DNA from: CALBPI01 sp039027435 | GTDB taxonomy: Bacteria > Pseudomonadota > Gammaproteobacteria > Steroidobacterales > Woeseiaceae | Assembly (NCBI GenBank): GCA_039027435.1 | Contig: JBCCKF010000006.1 | Span: forward strand, 124,001 to 188,000 | Direction of reading: 5' to 3' | Length of the DNA: 64,000 bases | Shown: in pieces, positions 42,685-51,409 of the stretch | Position numbering within the stretch: the first letter of the stretch is position 1 | How the letters are laid out: each line of letters starts with the position of its first letter | Program-made: the position numbers and the translations under genes | Notes under the pieces: generated by a model | The model's database searches: none | The model's input: the letters and a program-made list of their open reading frames with translations, nothing else | Told to the model about the DNA's origin: nothing

Positions 42685-43794
42685 TTAAGTGGACGGTTTG
42701 CGGTCTTGCCTTGTGGCGAGCAATCGTTTGATCAGCGAGTGAGTCTCTCTAACTGTCGAATTCACGTGGAAGTTCGTCTCGATACGTCTTTGCCCGAGTC
42801 TTCCCATCTCGGCCGCAGCTTGAGGGTCTGCATGCAACTGCCTGATCGCCGCTGCGAGCGCCGCTGAGTCTGCGACAGGCACCACCAACCCGGACTGCTG
42901 ATCGGCGACCAATTCGGCGTTGCCACCGGTGTCTGTGACGATGTTCGGTATGCCATAGGCCATCGCCTCTATCACAGTTTTCGGAAGACCCTCGCGGCGC
43001 ACGGCAGGCAGAACCGCGACATCGCATGCCTGGATAAGGCTGGTGGCGTCCTTGCGCAGCCCCAATGTCAGCGTGCGCTTACTGATGCCAGCTTGCTCGA
43101 GCAGAGGACCGAGATGCGCTTCGTCCATACCGCTGCCGACCAACACGAGCTTCAGGTTGTCCAGATCCGCCAGCTGTGCGCAGGCTTCGATCAGAAACTT
43201 GACGCCCTTCCGGGGTCGATTGTTAGCCACACACCCCACCACAAAGTCATCAGCGGCTAGCCCGAGTTCGCTTTTTGATGTGGCCGGTTCGGTGTACCAC
43301 GAAAGATCGTGACCCTTGTAGATTCGCTCGACCGCGACAGACGGCCGCACGCGAGGCCTCAGATCATCAACCACGGATTGGGAAACGCCCACAATCGCGT
43401 TAACGCGTGGGTGCAGGTGCGTCAAATACGCCGAAGGATCGTGCCGGTAAATGTTACCCGTCTGACCGCGATAGGTGATCATCACTACGGGGAGCCCAAT
43501 GCACGCGAATGCTGAGTTACAAATCGCTTTGTTGTTAAACGCGTATACCGCGTCGATCCGCTGTTCGATGATCACCCTGCGAATCTCTCGCATATCGTTC
43601 CACGAAAATTTCTTGCGTAGTTGTTGATGGATTAGATTCACGCCGGCGGCACGCAGTTCTTCCGCGTATGCAGAGTCGCGCTGTGTCAGCACATGCACGT
43701 CCACCCCCGCACGTTGCAGACCGATGAATGACTCTGCTTCGGGTCGAACGCTGTTTCGAGTATCCGCGTGGGATGAGATGCAGAGCAGGCGCAT
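42685..43794 (-). CDS. glycosyltransferase family 4
   Basis: A 369-aa GT-B glycosyltransferase with a Rossmann-like N-terminus (MRLLCISSHADTRNSVRPEAESFIGLQ) and the GT4 C-terminal domain: FVVGCVANNRPRKGVKFLIEACAQL, LVLVGSGMDEAHL and DVAVLPAVRREGLPKTVIEAMAYGIPNIVTDTGGNAELV, the last holding the ExxE-like retaining motif (EGLPKTVIE). It adds a sugar to an envelope glycan, probably LPS or a capsule. It begins 3 bp after the FkbM gene and forms an operon with it. Confidence 0.9.
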   Translation of the reverse strand: MRLLCISSHADTRNSVRPEAESFIGLQRAGVDVHVLTQRDSAYAEELRAAGVNLIHQQLRKKFSWNDMREIRRVIIEQRIDAVYAFNNKAICNSAFACIGLPVVMITYRGQTGNIYRHDPSAYLTHLHPRVNAIVGVSQSVVDDLRPRVRPSVAVERIYKGHDLSWYTEPATSKSELGLAADDFVVGCVANNRPRKGVKFLIEACAQLADLDNLKLVLVGSGMDEAHLGPLLEQAGISKRTLTLGLRKDATSLIQACDVAVLPAVRREGLPKTVIEAMAYGIPNIVTDTGGNAELVADQQSGLVVPVADSAALAAAIRQLHADPQAAAEMGRLGQRRIETNFHVNSTVRETHSLIKRLLATRQDRKPST

Positions 43795-43797
43795 TCG

Positions 43798-44604
43798 TTA
43801 GCGGCGTTGCCAGATAATGTCGCACTGACGATCCGCGGACTCGAGCGCATCAACGCTCGTGACCTCGATCTCGCCATCCTTCAGCAATCCAGGCTGGAAG
43901 CCCTTGGCATCGAGCAAGTCGAGCATTTCGCGTGGCTTCAAGCCGCCCTGTCTCATGTAGTGAGGAGAGAATTCGGTGACAACGACCTCACAGCGATCCA
44001 GAGTGGCAGGCGCTCCTCGCAGTGCAACCAATTCAAATCCTTCAATATCGATCTTCATGAGTCGTACAGGCCGGTCTGATCGCTGCGTTGCTTCGAGCAC
44101 GTCGTCCAGCCTCGCCGTGCGTATCTCGACCGTGTCGTGGTCATTGATGGGCAGCAGAGAATGACGTCCACGATTGGCGTCAGAGAACAGATGCAGTGCG
44201 GCGCCGTCGCTATTGTCGGATAACCCCATCTCATGCAGCGTCACGTGTTTGGCTTGGTTTTGTTGCAAGTTGTACCGAATAAGGTCGAGATTATCCGGGG
44301 CTGGCTCGAAGGCATGAACCTCTGCGGTTGTGCCTCGGCAGAGCGTTTCGAAGAGCAGCGTATACCAACCGATGTTGGCGCCGATATCGATCAGCAGGTC
44401 TCCATCTTGCGGCTTGAGGGTACTGCGTAGCCATTCGGTGAGCTGCGGCTCATGACGTCCATATTTATATATGTGACGACCGACAACATCCTCGGTCTTC
44501 ACGCGAAACTTCAATTCTCCGACGCGTGCGTTCAGGAATGCCCGACGCAGCAGGAAACGGTTGAGTACGTAGCTTGCGGACTTGAGAGCAGACATCCGCG
44601 GCAT
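43798..44604 (-). CDS. FkbM-family methyltransferase
   Basis: About 268 aa. SAM-binding motif DLLIDIGANIGWYTLLFE, then AEVHAFEPAPDNLDLIRYNLQQN, VTLHEMGLSDNSDGAALHLF and VRLMKIDIEGFELVALRGA are the FkbM hallmarks; such enzymes methylate sugar hydroxyls in surface glycans. I take the ATG at 44604 (MPRMSALK), since a longer start at 44655 would overlap the divergent glycosyltransferase; no good ribosome-binding site is seen at either, so the start is uncertain. Confidence 0.85.
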   Translation of the reverse strand: MPRMSALKSASYVLNRFLLRRAFLNARVGELKFRVKTEDVVGRHIYKYGRHEPQLTEWLRSTLKPQDGDLLIDIGANIGWYTLLFETLCRGTTAEVHAFEPAPDNLDLIRYNLQQNQAKHVTLHEMGLSDNSDGAALHLFSDANRGRHSLLPINDHDTVEIRTARLDDVLEATQRSDRPVRLMKIDIEGFELVALRGAPATLDRCEVVVTEFSPHYMRQGGLKPREMLDLLDAKGFQPGLLKDGEIEVTSVDALESADRQCDIIWQRR

Positions 44605-44653
44605 GGTACTGGAAGCTGACGAATCGCGCACCGACTTGGACTGTGAGGTCCTC

Positions 44654-45442
44654 ATGGCTCAAACTCACGCAATGAGCAAAGTCGACGCCTTGCAGCCGCT
44701 GCCAATCAGCGCCGTGATGATTTGCGGGGATGAACACCCACTGCTCCAACAGTGTATCGAGTCGCTCGCTGACCTCGGCGAGGTTTGCATCTACTTCAAC
44801 GGGGAGCATGCGACTGAGTTTCGGCAAGCGGTTGCCGGTTTTTCCAATGTCGTGGTGCACGAAGGTCCGTTTGTCGGCTTTGGGCCGAGCAAGCAGCGCG
44901 CCGTGTCGCTTGCGGGGAACGACTGGGTGCTCTCAATCGATAGCGATGAATGGCTCGATTCGCAATTGCGTGATGCATTGCGGCAGATCACTCTGGATGA
45001 TCATCAAACGGCATACGAGGTCTTGCGCAAGAACCGATTCATGGGCGTGCACGTCGCGCGTGGCGGGTGGGGCAACGACCACCTGTTACGTCTGTTTCAT
45101 CGCGATACCGCCCGATTTAACGACAAGCCTGTGCACGAGAAGGTTGAGGTGAATACGGGGGTTTCGGTTGAGATGTTGTCGGGCACGCTTTGGCATGAAG
45201 CGGTCACTGACATTGATCAGTTTCTGCAGAAAATCAGCCGCTACTCAACGCTGAACGCAGCGCAGAAGTCCCGTTCGGTACACCCTTTTTTTGCATTGCT
45301 GCGAGCGCAGTTTGCGTTCTTCAGAAGCTATGTCCTGCAGCTCGGAGTGCTTGCTGGTTGGCGTGGACTCGTGATTGCTTACGCGCGCGGCGTTGGCACG
45401 TTCTTCAAGTATGTGAAGCGATTCGCCAGACCATCTGGATAG
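44654..45442 (+). CDS. glycosyltransferase family 2 (WaaE/KdtX-like)
   Basis: A 262-aa GT-A glycosyltransferase of the LPS-core glucosyltransferase type. Seen: ISAVMICGDEHPLLQQCIESLADLGEVCIYFNG, FGPSKQRAVSLAGNDWVLSIDSDEWL (DxD-type metal motif) and RHDTARFNDKPVHEKVEV-like LFHRDTARFNDKPVHEKV, which marks WaaE/KdtX. GAGG lies 5 nt before the ATG. It is divergent from the FkbM-GT4 pair, giving a small glycan cluster. Confidence 0.9.
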   Translation: MAQTHAMSKVDALQPLPISAVMICGDEHPLLQQCIESLADLGEVCIYFNGEHATEFRQAVAGFSNVVVHEGPFVGFGPSKQRAVSLAGNDWVLSIDSDEWLDSQLRDALRQITLDDHQTAYEVLRKNRFMGVHVARGGWGNDHLLRLFHRDTARFNDKPVHEKVEVNTGVSVEMLSGTLWHEAVTDIDQFLQKISRYSTLNAAQKSRSVHPFFALLRAQFAFFRSYVLQLGVLAGWRGLVIAYARGVGTFFKYVKRFARPSG

Positions 45443-45447
45443 TGCAC

Positions 45448-45846
45448 TCAGTTCTCGCTGGCATCGTCATGCGAGTTTTTCGGTGCCAGGCCATCGACAA
45501 CGGTGAAGCGCAAGGCAAATGCGGCTACCGCCAAAATGAAGATCGCACCAGCTTCAAAAACGATGGTGGCGGGTTCCATGTCCTTGCTTTGCAGGACCAC
45601 CAAGCGCGCAAGCGCGGTTATTGCGATGAAGATCGGGTAGAGCACCGGAATCGTATTTGAGCGATAAAAGATGCCCACCATCGAGATGACTTCGGTGTAA
45701 AGGAATAACAGCAGAATGTCTGCAATACGGATCGTCTGGTTGGTCCACACGGTGTTCAGCTCGATCAGAACGGCGCCAACTGTCAAAGCGACAATCAGGA
45801 TAAGGATGCTGCGCTCGATCCAGTGGATGATTCTAGGTATGTCCAT
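45448..45846 (-). CDS. phosphate-starvation-inducible PsiE family protein
   Basis: A 132-aa four-helix membrane protein matching PsiE: IERSILILIVALTVGAVLIEL, IADILLLFLYTEVISMVGIFYRSNTIPVLYPIFIAITALARLVVLQ and a final helix ALRFTVVDGL. PsiE is induced by phosphate starvation in E. coli but its activity is unknown. It is convergent with the GT2 gene (5 bp). Confidence 0.88.
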   Translation of the reverse strand: MDIPRIIHWIERSILILIVALTVGAVLIELNTVWTNQTIRIADILLLFLYTEVISMVGIFYRSNTIPVLYPIFIAITALARLVVLQSKDMEPATIVFEAGAIFILAVAAFALRFTVVDGLAPKNSHDDASEN

Positions 45847-45950
45847 GTCGACCTCGGGCCTCGTCCGTGCCTTGCCGATTGTACGTGCTGAGAGGCGCGC
45901 CGCAATTCGCGGCTGAGATACAATACTCAGGGATGAGTGCTGGGGGGGCT

Positions 45951-47936
45951 ATGGCAGATTCAACGAAGCCGCTTTGGGTGCCAAGCGAGGCCCGGATCGC
46001 TGACAGTGAGCTGGCGCGTTTTGAGGCCTTCGTTACGGCGCGCACGGGTCAGCGGTTTGCTTCCTACGAAGCGCTTTGGCGTTGGTCGACAGAGGCGTTG
46101 GAGACGTTTTGGTCTTTGTTGTGGGATTTCGCCGAACTGGCGCCTCGAGACTCTCAAGGTCCGGTCCTGAAACAAACCAAAATGCCAGGCGCCGAGTGGT
46201 TCCCCGGAACACATCTGAACTACATGGACGCCATCATGCGCCACGCGGACCGGTCCGAGCCGGTTGTGATTTGTGAGCATGAATCAGGCGATATCGAAAC
46301 GCTGGAGCGCGTGGAATGGCAGCGGCAGGTAGCCGCTCTGGCGGCGACGTTGGTTGATCTGGGAGTTCGTCCCGGCGATCGTGTTGTGGCCTATCTGCAC
46401 AACACGCCGCAGTGTCTTGTCGCATTCCACGCGACCGCGAGTATCGGTGCAATCTGGTCGGTTGCTGCGCCAGATCTGGGTGCCAAAGGTGTGCTGGATC
46501 GATTTGCACAGATCGAGCCCAAGGTGCTGATCGCGACAGACGGTTACGACTATGGTGGCAAGACGTTCGATCGATCCGAGACCGTGAATACCATGGTTGA
46601 GGGTCTGCCGACACTCAAGACATTGGTGCGCATACCCGCCACGAATTGTCGGGCGGCAAGACCTGCGCGAATTCCGGTGATGGACTGGCCTGACGCCACT
46701 CGTGGTGACGCATCGTTGCAACCGATCGCAGTCGATTTCGGTCATCCGCTCTGGGTGGTCTATTCCTCCGGTACAACCGGCAAACCGAAGGCGATCGTAC
46801 ACAGCCACGGCGGTGTTCTGCTCGAACATATCAAGCAGATGTCCCTGCAGATGGATATTCGCGCGGGCGACAGGTTTATGTGGTTCTCGAGTACCGCCTG
46901 GATGATGTGGAACTACAACATCGCGGCTGCGCTCGTCGGCGCAACCATCTGCATCTATGACGGCAATCCAGCGAAACCGGATCTGGGTCGACTATGGTCG
47001 GTCATTGACCGCCATCGAATACGAGCTTTCGGCGCAGGAGCTGCGTGGTTCGAATCATGTCGCAATGCGGGGCTCGTACCGCGCGAGTCCTACGACTTAT
47101 CGGTGCTCGATGCGCTTGGGTCCACCGGATCACCGTTGCTACCGGAGGTGTTCGACTGGATTTACGACTCGGTGAAAGCCGACGTGTATCTCGCGTCCAT
47201 CTCCGGCGGCACCGATTTCGCGACAGCATGCGTTGGTGGGGCGGTCAGCTTGCCGGTGGTCAGCGGTGAAATCAGTTGCCGCTCACTAGGCTGCGCGGTC
47301 GAAGCCTTCGACCCGGCCGGCAAGCCGGTGGTCGATACGGTAGGCGAGCTCGTGATCACCAAACCGATGCCGTCGATGCCGATCGGCTTTTGGGGTGACA
47401 CTGACAACCGGCGGTATCTGGAGAGCTATTTCGATACCTATCCCGGCGTGTGGCGACATGGCGACTGGATTCGAATCACTGAGCGGGGGAGTGCGGTGAT
47501 CTACGGTCGCTCGGATGCGACCATCAATCGGCACGGCATCCGCATGGGCACCAGTGAGATCTACCGGGTGGTCGAGTCGATAGAGGGGATTGCGGACAGT
47601 CTTGTCGTAGATTTGGAGTTTCTTGGACGCGAGTCGTTGTTGCCTTTGTTCGTAGTGCTCGACCCTGGCGTCGAACTCAGCGACAGTCTCGTTGGGGACA
47701 TCAAGACGGCGGTTCGCAGTGGTCTATCCCCGCGTCATGTGCCGGATGTGGTTCATGTGATTCCGGAAGTGCCGCGGACGTTTTCCGGCAAGAAAATGGA
47801 GATTCCCGTGCGGAGAGTGTTGCTGGGGCAGTCAGGCGCTGAAGGCATCAACCGGGAGACCATGGCTAATCCGGAAAGCATCGATTGGTTTCTCGCTGCA
47901 GCGGCCGATCGCCTCCTGGAGCGGCGAGATCAGTGA
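45951..47936 (+). CDS. acetoacetate--CoA ligase
   Basis: A 661-aa ANL-superfamily enzyme that activates acetoacetate to acetoacetyl-CoA with ATP. The AMP-binding loop is YSSGTTGKPKAIVHSHGG, followed by FMWFSSTAWMMWN, GSTGSPLLPEVFDWIY and the C-terminal catalytic Lys in FSGKKMEIPVRR. The AACS-specific start (LWVPSEARI) and DLGAKGVLDRFAQIEPKVL fit acetoacetyl-CoA rather than acetyl-CoA synthetase. I choose the ATG at 45951 after GGGGGGG; ATG at 45933 is an alternative. It fits the end of leucine, ketone-body or PHB use. Confidence 0.92.
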   Translation: MADSTKPLWVPSEARIADSELARFEAFVTARTGQRFASYEALWRWSTEALETFWSLLWDFAELAPRDSQGPVLKQTKMPGAEWFPGTHLNYMDAIMRHADRSEPVVICEHESGDIETLERVEWQRQVAALAATLVDLGVRPGDRVVAYLHNTPQCLVAFHATASIGAIWSVAAPDLGAKGVLDRFAQIEPKVLIATDGYDYGGKTFDRSETVNTMVEGLPTLKTLVRIPATNCRAARPARIPVMDWPDATRGDASLQPIAVDFGHPLWVVYSSGTTGKPKAIVHSHGGVLLEHIKQMSLQMDIRAGDRFMWFSSTAWMMWNYNIAAALVGATICIYDGNPAKPDLGRLWSVIDRHRIRAFGAGAAWFESCRNAGLVPRESYDLSVLDALGSTGSPLLPEVFDWIYDSVKADVYLASISGGTDFATACVGGAVSLPVVSGEISCRSLGCAVEAFDPAGKPVVDTVGELVITKPMPSMPIGFWGDTDNRRYLESYFDTYPGVWRHGDWIRITERGSAVIYGRSDATINRHGIRMGTSEIYRVVESIEGIADSLVVDLEFLGRESLLPLFVVLDPGVELSDSLVGDIKTAVRSGLSPRHVPDVVHVIPEVPRTFSGKKMEIPVRRVLLGQSGAEGINRETMANPESIDWFLAAAADRLLERRDQ

Positions 47937-48069
47937 CATCCGTACTCTTGCTCTCGCTAGCGCAATGGTTGTGTTCGCAAGTTTTGTGCAGCTTGGGATG
48001 AGGCGGGCAAACGTTGTCTAAATCAGTTATGCTTTTTGTCTAGAGTTCTCCCCGCGAAGAGAAAGTCTT

Positions 48070-49677
48070 ATGCAGCAGCTGTCCGGGCTTGACGCCTCTT
48101 TCCTGTATCTGGAAACAGCCAACACGCCGATGCACATCGGCAGCCTCTGTATTTACGATCAGTCGACAGCGCCTGGCGGGCATGTCCGATTCAAGGACAT
48201 CCTGAAGTTCTACGAAGAGCGTTTGCACAGAACCCGCGTATTTCGCCAGCGCCTGGCGAAGGTGCCGTTGTCTCTGGATCGTCCTTACTGGATTGAAGAT
48301 CCGGATTTCGATCTTGAATTTCACGTGCGCCATATCGCGTTGCCTGCACCGGGTGACTGGCGACAGTTGTGCATCCAGGCTGCGAGGCTGCATGCACGCG
48401 CACTCGATCTCAACCGCCCTCTCTGGGAGGTGACGGTGATTGAGGGGCTGGATGCGGTTGAAGGCGTACCGAAGGGCAGCTTCGCCGTGGTCACCAAAGT
48501 GCATCACGCCGCTATCGATGGCGTATCGGGTGCCGAAATCGCTGCGGCGTTGCATGATCCATCACCGCTGGCTGAAGTGACGCCTCCGGATCGCGAGTGG
48601 ATCGCCGAGCGCGAGCCAACCGGGTTGGAGATGCTTGCGAGGACTGGCGCCCGGATGGCTGGCGCGCCGCTTCGGGTGGGCAAGATGGCTCGCAAGACGC
48701 TACCGGCGGTCGGTCGCATCATCGGCGGACTGGCGACCAAGGAGCTCAAGGGCCCGCAATCGGTACCTCGCACACGCTTTAATGGAAACGTCACCTCGCA
48801 CCGCGTATTCGATGGGCGGACGTTTTCGTTGGATGACATTCGCGCGATTAAGAGCAGCCAGCCTGGGGTTACCGTCAACGACGTCATTGTGACGATCTGC
48901 GGCGGTGCAATGCGGATGTATCTCGAGTCGAAACACGAACTGCCAGACGAGTCGCTCGTGGCGATGGCGCCGATGTCGGTGCGGATGCCGAGTCAACGTC
49001 GGAGCGAAGGCAACCTAGTTGCGGCGATGAGTCTGCCGATCCGTACGGATATCGAAGACCCATTGGAGCGATTATTGGCGGTCAACGAAGGCTCCCAGAA
49101 TGCGAAGAAGATGACCTTCGCCATGGGGCCGGAGCTCGCCGTTAGCGCTGCAGAGTTCTTGCCGTCGACCACTGCAGGCCTGTTGGTCCGGGCCTATGCA
49201 CGGATGCGACTGTCCGAGTCGCTGCCGCCGCTGTTCAACACGGTGATTACAAACGTGCCAGGTGCACAGGTTCCCATGTATTCGATGGGCTCGAAGATGG
49301 TCGCCAACTACGGCATCGGACCCGTGGTGCATGGCTTGGGTTTATTCCAGCCGGTGCTCAGCTACGACAACAAGATCACGATCAGCGCGGTTTCGTGCCG
49401 CGAGATGATGCCGGATCCTGCGTTCTACTGTGATTGTCTCCAGAAGTCCTTCGAGGCGCTGAAAGACGCGACAGTCGGCGAAGGGGCTGCAGCCGCCAGC
49501 GCAAGACTGGCGAAGAAGACGCTTGCTAATGGCAGTGCTGGCGAACCCAAACCGGCGCCACAAAAGACTACGAAAAAGAAAACTGCGAAGAAGAAAGCAG
49601 TCGCTAAGAAAAAGAAGAAGACCACGACTGTGAAAGACCAGACACCGAAGGGGGGTGAGGCCGCGTCCCGGCCGTGA
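48070..49677 (+). CDS. wax ester synthase/diacylglycerol acyltransferase with Lys-rich tail
   Basis: A 535-aa WS/DGAT (wax ester or triacylglycerol synthesis from acyl-CoA). Catalytic HHxxxDG is at residues 145-151 (VHHAAIDGVSG), preceded by MHIGSL-type and PLWEVTVIEGL segments and followed by NDVIVTICGGAMRMYL and the late TNVPGAQVPMYSMG. The last ~45 residues are a lysine/threonine-rich tail (KKTAKKKAVAKKKKK), absent from typical enzymes, which resembles AlgP or PhaF/histone-like extensions. GAAGAGAAAG precedes the ATG. The stop codon lies in a long perfect hairpin. Confidence 0.9.
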   Translation: MQQLSGLDASFLYLETANTPMHIGSLCIYDQSTAPGGHVRFKDILKFYEERLHRTRVFRQRLAKVPLSLDRPYWIEDPDFDLEFHVRHIALPAPGDWRQLCIQAARLHARALDLNRPLWEVTVIEGLDAVEGVPKGSFAVVTKVHHAAIDGVSGAEIAAALHDPSPLAEVTPPDREWIAEREPTGLEMLARTGARMAGAPLRVGKMARKTLPAVGRIIGGLATKELKGPQSVPRTRFNGNVTSHRVFDGRTFSLDDIRAIKSSQPGVTVNDVIVTICGGAMRMYLESKHELPDESLVAMAPMSVRMPSQRRSEGNLVAAMSLPIRTDIEDPLERLLAVNEGSQNAKKMTFAMGPELAVSAAEFLPSTTAGLLVRAYARMRLSESLPPLFNTVITNVPGAQVPMYSMGSKMVANYGIGPVVHGLGLFQPVLSYDNKITISAVSCREMMPDPAFYCDCLQKSFEALKDATVGEGAAAASARLAKKTLANGSAGEPKPAPQKTTKKKTAKKKAVAKKKKKTTTVKDQTPKGGEAASRP

Positions 49678-49696
49678 GAAGGATCTCACGGCCGGG
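49667..49696. repeat. perfect 13-bp hairpin over the WS/DGAT stop codon
   Basis: CCCGGCCGTGAGA-AGGA-TCTCACGGCCGGG is a perfect 13-bp dyad with a 4-nt loop; the TGA stop (49675-49677) is in its 5' arm. No T-run follows, so it is not a classical intrinsic terminator. It may protect the mRNA 3' end or act as a bidirectional structure. Confidence 0.75.
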
Positions 49697-49715
49697 CCGA
49701 CCATTTGGGGGGATT

Positions 49716-49783
49716 CAAAAACCCGCGCGATTGGCGCATTTGGATGACGGGGGGCGAAACCTAATGAAGCCCTCCGCGCGGGT
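49716..49783 (-). terminator. distal terminator-like structure of the three-gene operon
   Basis: The 310 bp between 49678 and 49987 contain no gene I can support. Read on the minus strand, ACCCGCGCG pairs with CGCGCGGGT over 9 bp (49775-49783 with 49721-49729), followed by five T. The 45-nt loop contains an inner helix, GAGGGC with GCCCCC-type pairing (GGGGGGC and GCCCTCC, one G-T pair). It lies about 200 bp after the operon stop. Confidence 0.5.
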
Positions 49784-49832
49784 CGATCGGTGCGGACTCG
49801 CCGCTCAATTAAGTAATAGCAAACGGCGTGCC

Positions 49833-49856
49833 AAAAACCGGGTTTGACGCCGGTTT
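49833..49856 (-). terminator. proximal terminator candidate of the three-gene operon
   Basis: On the minus strand AAACCGG-CGTCAAAC-CCGGTTT forms a 7-bp stem, and the 3' arm runs into a five-T tract. It is 131 bp after the stop codon of the coiled-coil gene at 49988. Together with the structure at 49716-49783 it would make a tandem terminator. Confidence 0.5.
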
Positions 49857-49987
49857 GACATCAATCATTGTGAAATCAGCTGTTTATCAACGCTTGTTGA
49901 ATTAGCTTGGCGTAGATCTGGCGAGCGTCTCGCGCAATGTTGGTGCAAGAGGCACTACAGCAGTGCTCTTTTGCAGTGCAGCATTTC

Positions 49988-51409
49988 CTAAAAGCCACCT
50001 TTTGTGCGAAATCCTCCGCCCCCGAAACCGCCACTTCGGCCTACGTTTCGCGGGATACGCACGCTTCTTGGCATCTTCGGTATGCGCACCTGGCCGATAT
50101 GACCCGGCCGACTTCCGGTGCTCACGCGCGTTTGTTGGAACCGCTGCGCCTTTGAAATATGTCGCCACAACCGCTCACTGGAGATCAGACCCATCGTGAA
50201 CTCTGAGAGCATCCGGTTAACGTGGCTCTGGTCATCGATGACGCTGTTACTGCGGTCGAAACCGCGCTCGCGAAACCGGCGTCGTAGCGTAATGAGCCCA
50301 TTCATGCGGTCTGCACGTTTGCTGTGGAGTTCACGATGACCCTCGATGTACTCGTCCAGCCGATCCGCTTCTTCGCGCAACTCTGCGAGCGTCGCCACGA
50401 TCTGGTCATCGTCTGAGCTTGGGGTTAGCGCCGCCGCTCGCGCCAGCTCACCAATATCTTCGTCGCGCATTTCGTCCGACAGGCACTTGAGTGCCGCGAC
50501 GTAGTCCGGGTCACGTCCGTCAGCGAAAGCCTGACGTTGTCTCAGCAGCGCAGCGAACTCCGTTTGGGCGACTTCGATTTCTTGCTCGATGTCGGCCACA
50601 GCCGCTTCGCCACGGTCGACGGCATCACGCAGCTTGTCACCGCCCGCGTCGCGGTCGGCGTTTGCCTCTGCGTCGGCAAGGGTTTGTGCGTGTTCGGCGG
50701 CCAGCGCCTCCAACTGTGCGACGTGGGCCGACAGTTGTCGTGGGATCTCGTTCAGCGTGAAGAAGTTCCGCCTCGCGCTCTCGAAGCGCACATGGCGGGC
50801 GACAACGCCATCCATGAACCGCTTGATGAGCCCGCCTCGATATTCAGATGTGCCATAGCCTTCAGCCCATAAATAGGAAAACAGTGGATCGCTGTCGTAG
50901 GGCTCGCGCTTGAGCTCACGCTGTGCCTGAGCATCGTTCAGCTTCTCGGTGGCGTTAGCGACGGTGTCCAGTGCCTTCTGCGCAGTCTCTACTAGCTGCT
51001 GATGAGATGACGAATTGGCCAGATTTCGGTCGACATCTGCCAGGAGCTGTTCGAGCGCGTTCTCTGCATCCTCGAGCTCTTGTGTCCTTGATTGTTCTTC
51101 GGTGCGCAGCCCGGTCAGCCGCGTCTCGTTTTCGGCAATGGAATTCGCCAGGGTCTCAAGTGCCGACTCACGCCGGTCGAGCAATGCAACCGCATCGCGA
51201 TCGGCGCTGCTCTCGGCTGCGCTCGCGTCTTGTTCAATATCGCGCAGCCTGTATTTCGCGAGCGACTGGTAGGCAGCTAGCTGTCGGCGATGGTTTCGAG
51301 CCATGGCGGCGTTGTTGCCCTGAACTTCGATATCGAGCGCACGAAACGTTGCCCGGGCATCGCTGAGCGCATCGTCGATTCGTGCTAGTAGATGCCGTCC
51401 GGAGGCCAC
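49988..51409 (-). CDS. coiled-coil protein with Gly/Phe-rich tail, hypothetical
   Basis: A 473-aa, mostly alpha-helical protein with long heptad stretches at about residues 20-165 and 230-310, no signal peptide and no membrane helix. The C-terminus turns basic and glycine-rich (PRNVGRSGGFGGGGFRTKGGF), which may bind membrane, RNA or a partner. A conserved-looking centre, FSYLWAEGYGTSEYRGGLIKRFMDGVVARHV, is the most likely fold core. The GTG start overlaps the DUF6384 stop by 1 nt (TAGTG). Third gene of the operon; no family known to me by function. Confidence 0.7.
   Translation of the reverse strand: MASGRHLLARIDDALSDARATFRALDIEVQGNNAAMARNHRRQLAAYQSLAKYRLRDIEQDASAAESSADRDAVALLDRRESALETLANSIAENETRLTGLRTEEQSRTQELEDAENALEQLLADVDRNLANSSSHQQLVETAQKALDTVANATEKLNDAQAQRELKREPYDSDPLFSYLWAEGYGTSEYRGGLIKRFMDGVVARHVRFESARRNFFTLNEIPRQLSAHVAQLEALAAEHAQTLADAEANADRDAGGDKLRDAVDRGEAAVADIEQEIEVAQTEFAALLRQRQAFADGRDPDYVAALKCLSDEMRDEDIGELARAAALTPSSDDDQIVATLAELREEADRLDEYIEGHRELHSKRADRMNGLITLRRRFRERGFDRSNSVIDDQSHVNRMLSEFTMGLISSERLWRHISKAQRFQQTRVSTGSRPGHIGQVRIPKMPRSVRIPRNVGRSGGFGGGGFRTKGGF

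Noticed and set aside
49844..49859. Another TTGAC tandem (TTGAC-N6-TTGAC)
   Set aside because: Spacing is 11 bp rather than 10, it lies between convergent genes with no start downstream on that strand, and it overlaps a terminator-like hairpin.
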